DNA of 5,583 nt from Oscillospiraceae bacterium (GTDB lineage Bacteria; Bacillota; Clostridia; Oscillospirales; Ruminococcaceae). Within the stretch, counting starts at the first letter, position 1. Every line of letters starts with the position of its first letter. The DNA is taken from contig JAIEDJ010000121.1 of the NCBI GenBank assembly GCA_029068025.1, forward strand, positions 1 through 5,583. Reading direction: 5' to 3'. The position numbers were made by a program, and so were the translations under genes. Shown in pieces: positions 5,444 to 5,583 of the stretch. The notes beneath the pieces are model-generated. The model saw nothing but the letters and a program-made list of their open reading frames with translations. It did not search any database and was not told the origin of the DNA.

Positions 5444-5583
5444 ATGGCAAAGCTTAGTGAAAAGTACGAGGCGATCATCGTTTTCGCGCTTAAGGGCGGC
5501 GAGGAGCAGGTAAAAGCGCTCACCGAGAAGTTCTCCGACCTTATCAAGGCGAACGGTACTCTTACCAACGTTGACGAGTGGGG
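5444..5583 (+). CDS. rpsF: 30S ribosomal protein S6, N-terminal part
   Basis: The first 46 codons are visible and the gene continues past the right edge. S6 binds S18 and 16S rRNA in the platform of the small subunit. MAKLSEKYEAIIVFALKGGEE, then a helix VKALTEKFSDLIKANG, then VDEWG, matches the first beta strand, first helix and the DEWG start of the second strand of bacterial S6. The start is certain from AAGGAGGTG with 8-nt spacing. In most bacteria ssb and rpsR follow, but they lie outside the window. The gene has a strong promoter at 5050-5078 and an unusually long, repeated leader. Confidence 0.93.
   Translation, partial: MAKLSEKYEAIIVFALKGGEEQVKALTEKFSDLIKANGTLTNVDEW

Noticed and set aside
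4627..5568. Open frames of about 86-108 codons on both strands in the intergenic region
   Set aside because: They run through the MITE, the 99-nt repeats or the leader units, overlap each other on opposite strands, lack ribosome sites, and reflect repeat sequence rather than protein constraint.

Overview
The window looks like chromosomal DNA of a Gram-positive gut Clostridia, most likely a Ruminococcus-like member of the Oscillospiraceae. This placement is inferred from purine-rich Shine-Dalgarno sites before every gene, several near-consensus sigma-A promoters (17-bp spacers), the style of the proteins and a high load of small intergenic repeats. No taxonomic marker is complete, so the genus is a guess.

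Layout. (1) 1-126 is the right part of a small palindromic mobile element (MITE-like), cut by the window edge. (2) 127-434 is a divergent intergenic region with a consensus promoter reading left out of the window and an extended -10 promoter reading right. (3) 435-2798 is a complete glycogen phosphorylase, followed 34 nt later by a lower-GC Uma2-family (DUF820) nuclease-fold gene at 2833-3411. (4) A strong bidirectional terminator at 3425-3457 separates Uma2 from a convergent XRE-family repressor (3450-3779, minus). (5) The repressor is divergent from a gene for a small zinc-ribbon plus TM2-domain membrane protein (3912-4400). Their promoters overlap back to back, and three copies of TWATC-N6-GATTA lie 32 and 31 bp apart across them. 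(6) 4401-5043 has no credible gene. It holds a three-stem structured element, two copies of a ~99-nt repeat, and a complete 161-bp MITE inserted in one of them with a TTA target duplication. (7) A perfect TTGACA-17-TATAAT extended promoter at 5050-5078 starts a ~360-nt leader containing three tandem 92-nt units, each closed by a 12-13 bp stem, before the start of rpsF (ribosomal protein S6), which runs off the right edge.

How the parts relate. glgP is a housekeeping carbon-storage gene with its own promoter, and Uma2 has no visible promoter and may be read through from it. The XRE/TM2 pair looks like a self-contained regulatory module resembling a phage-type divergent switch. The two strongest leads are that three-operator array and the triple-repeat leader of rpsF. 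Everything is read from sequence alone, with no alignment or folding program run.
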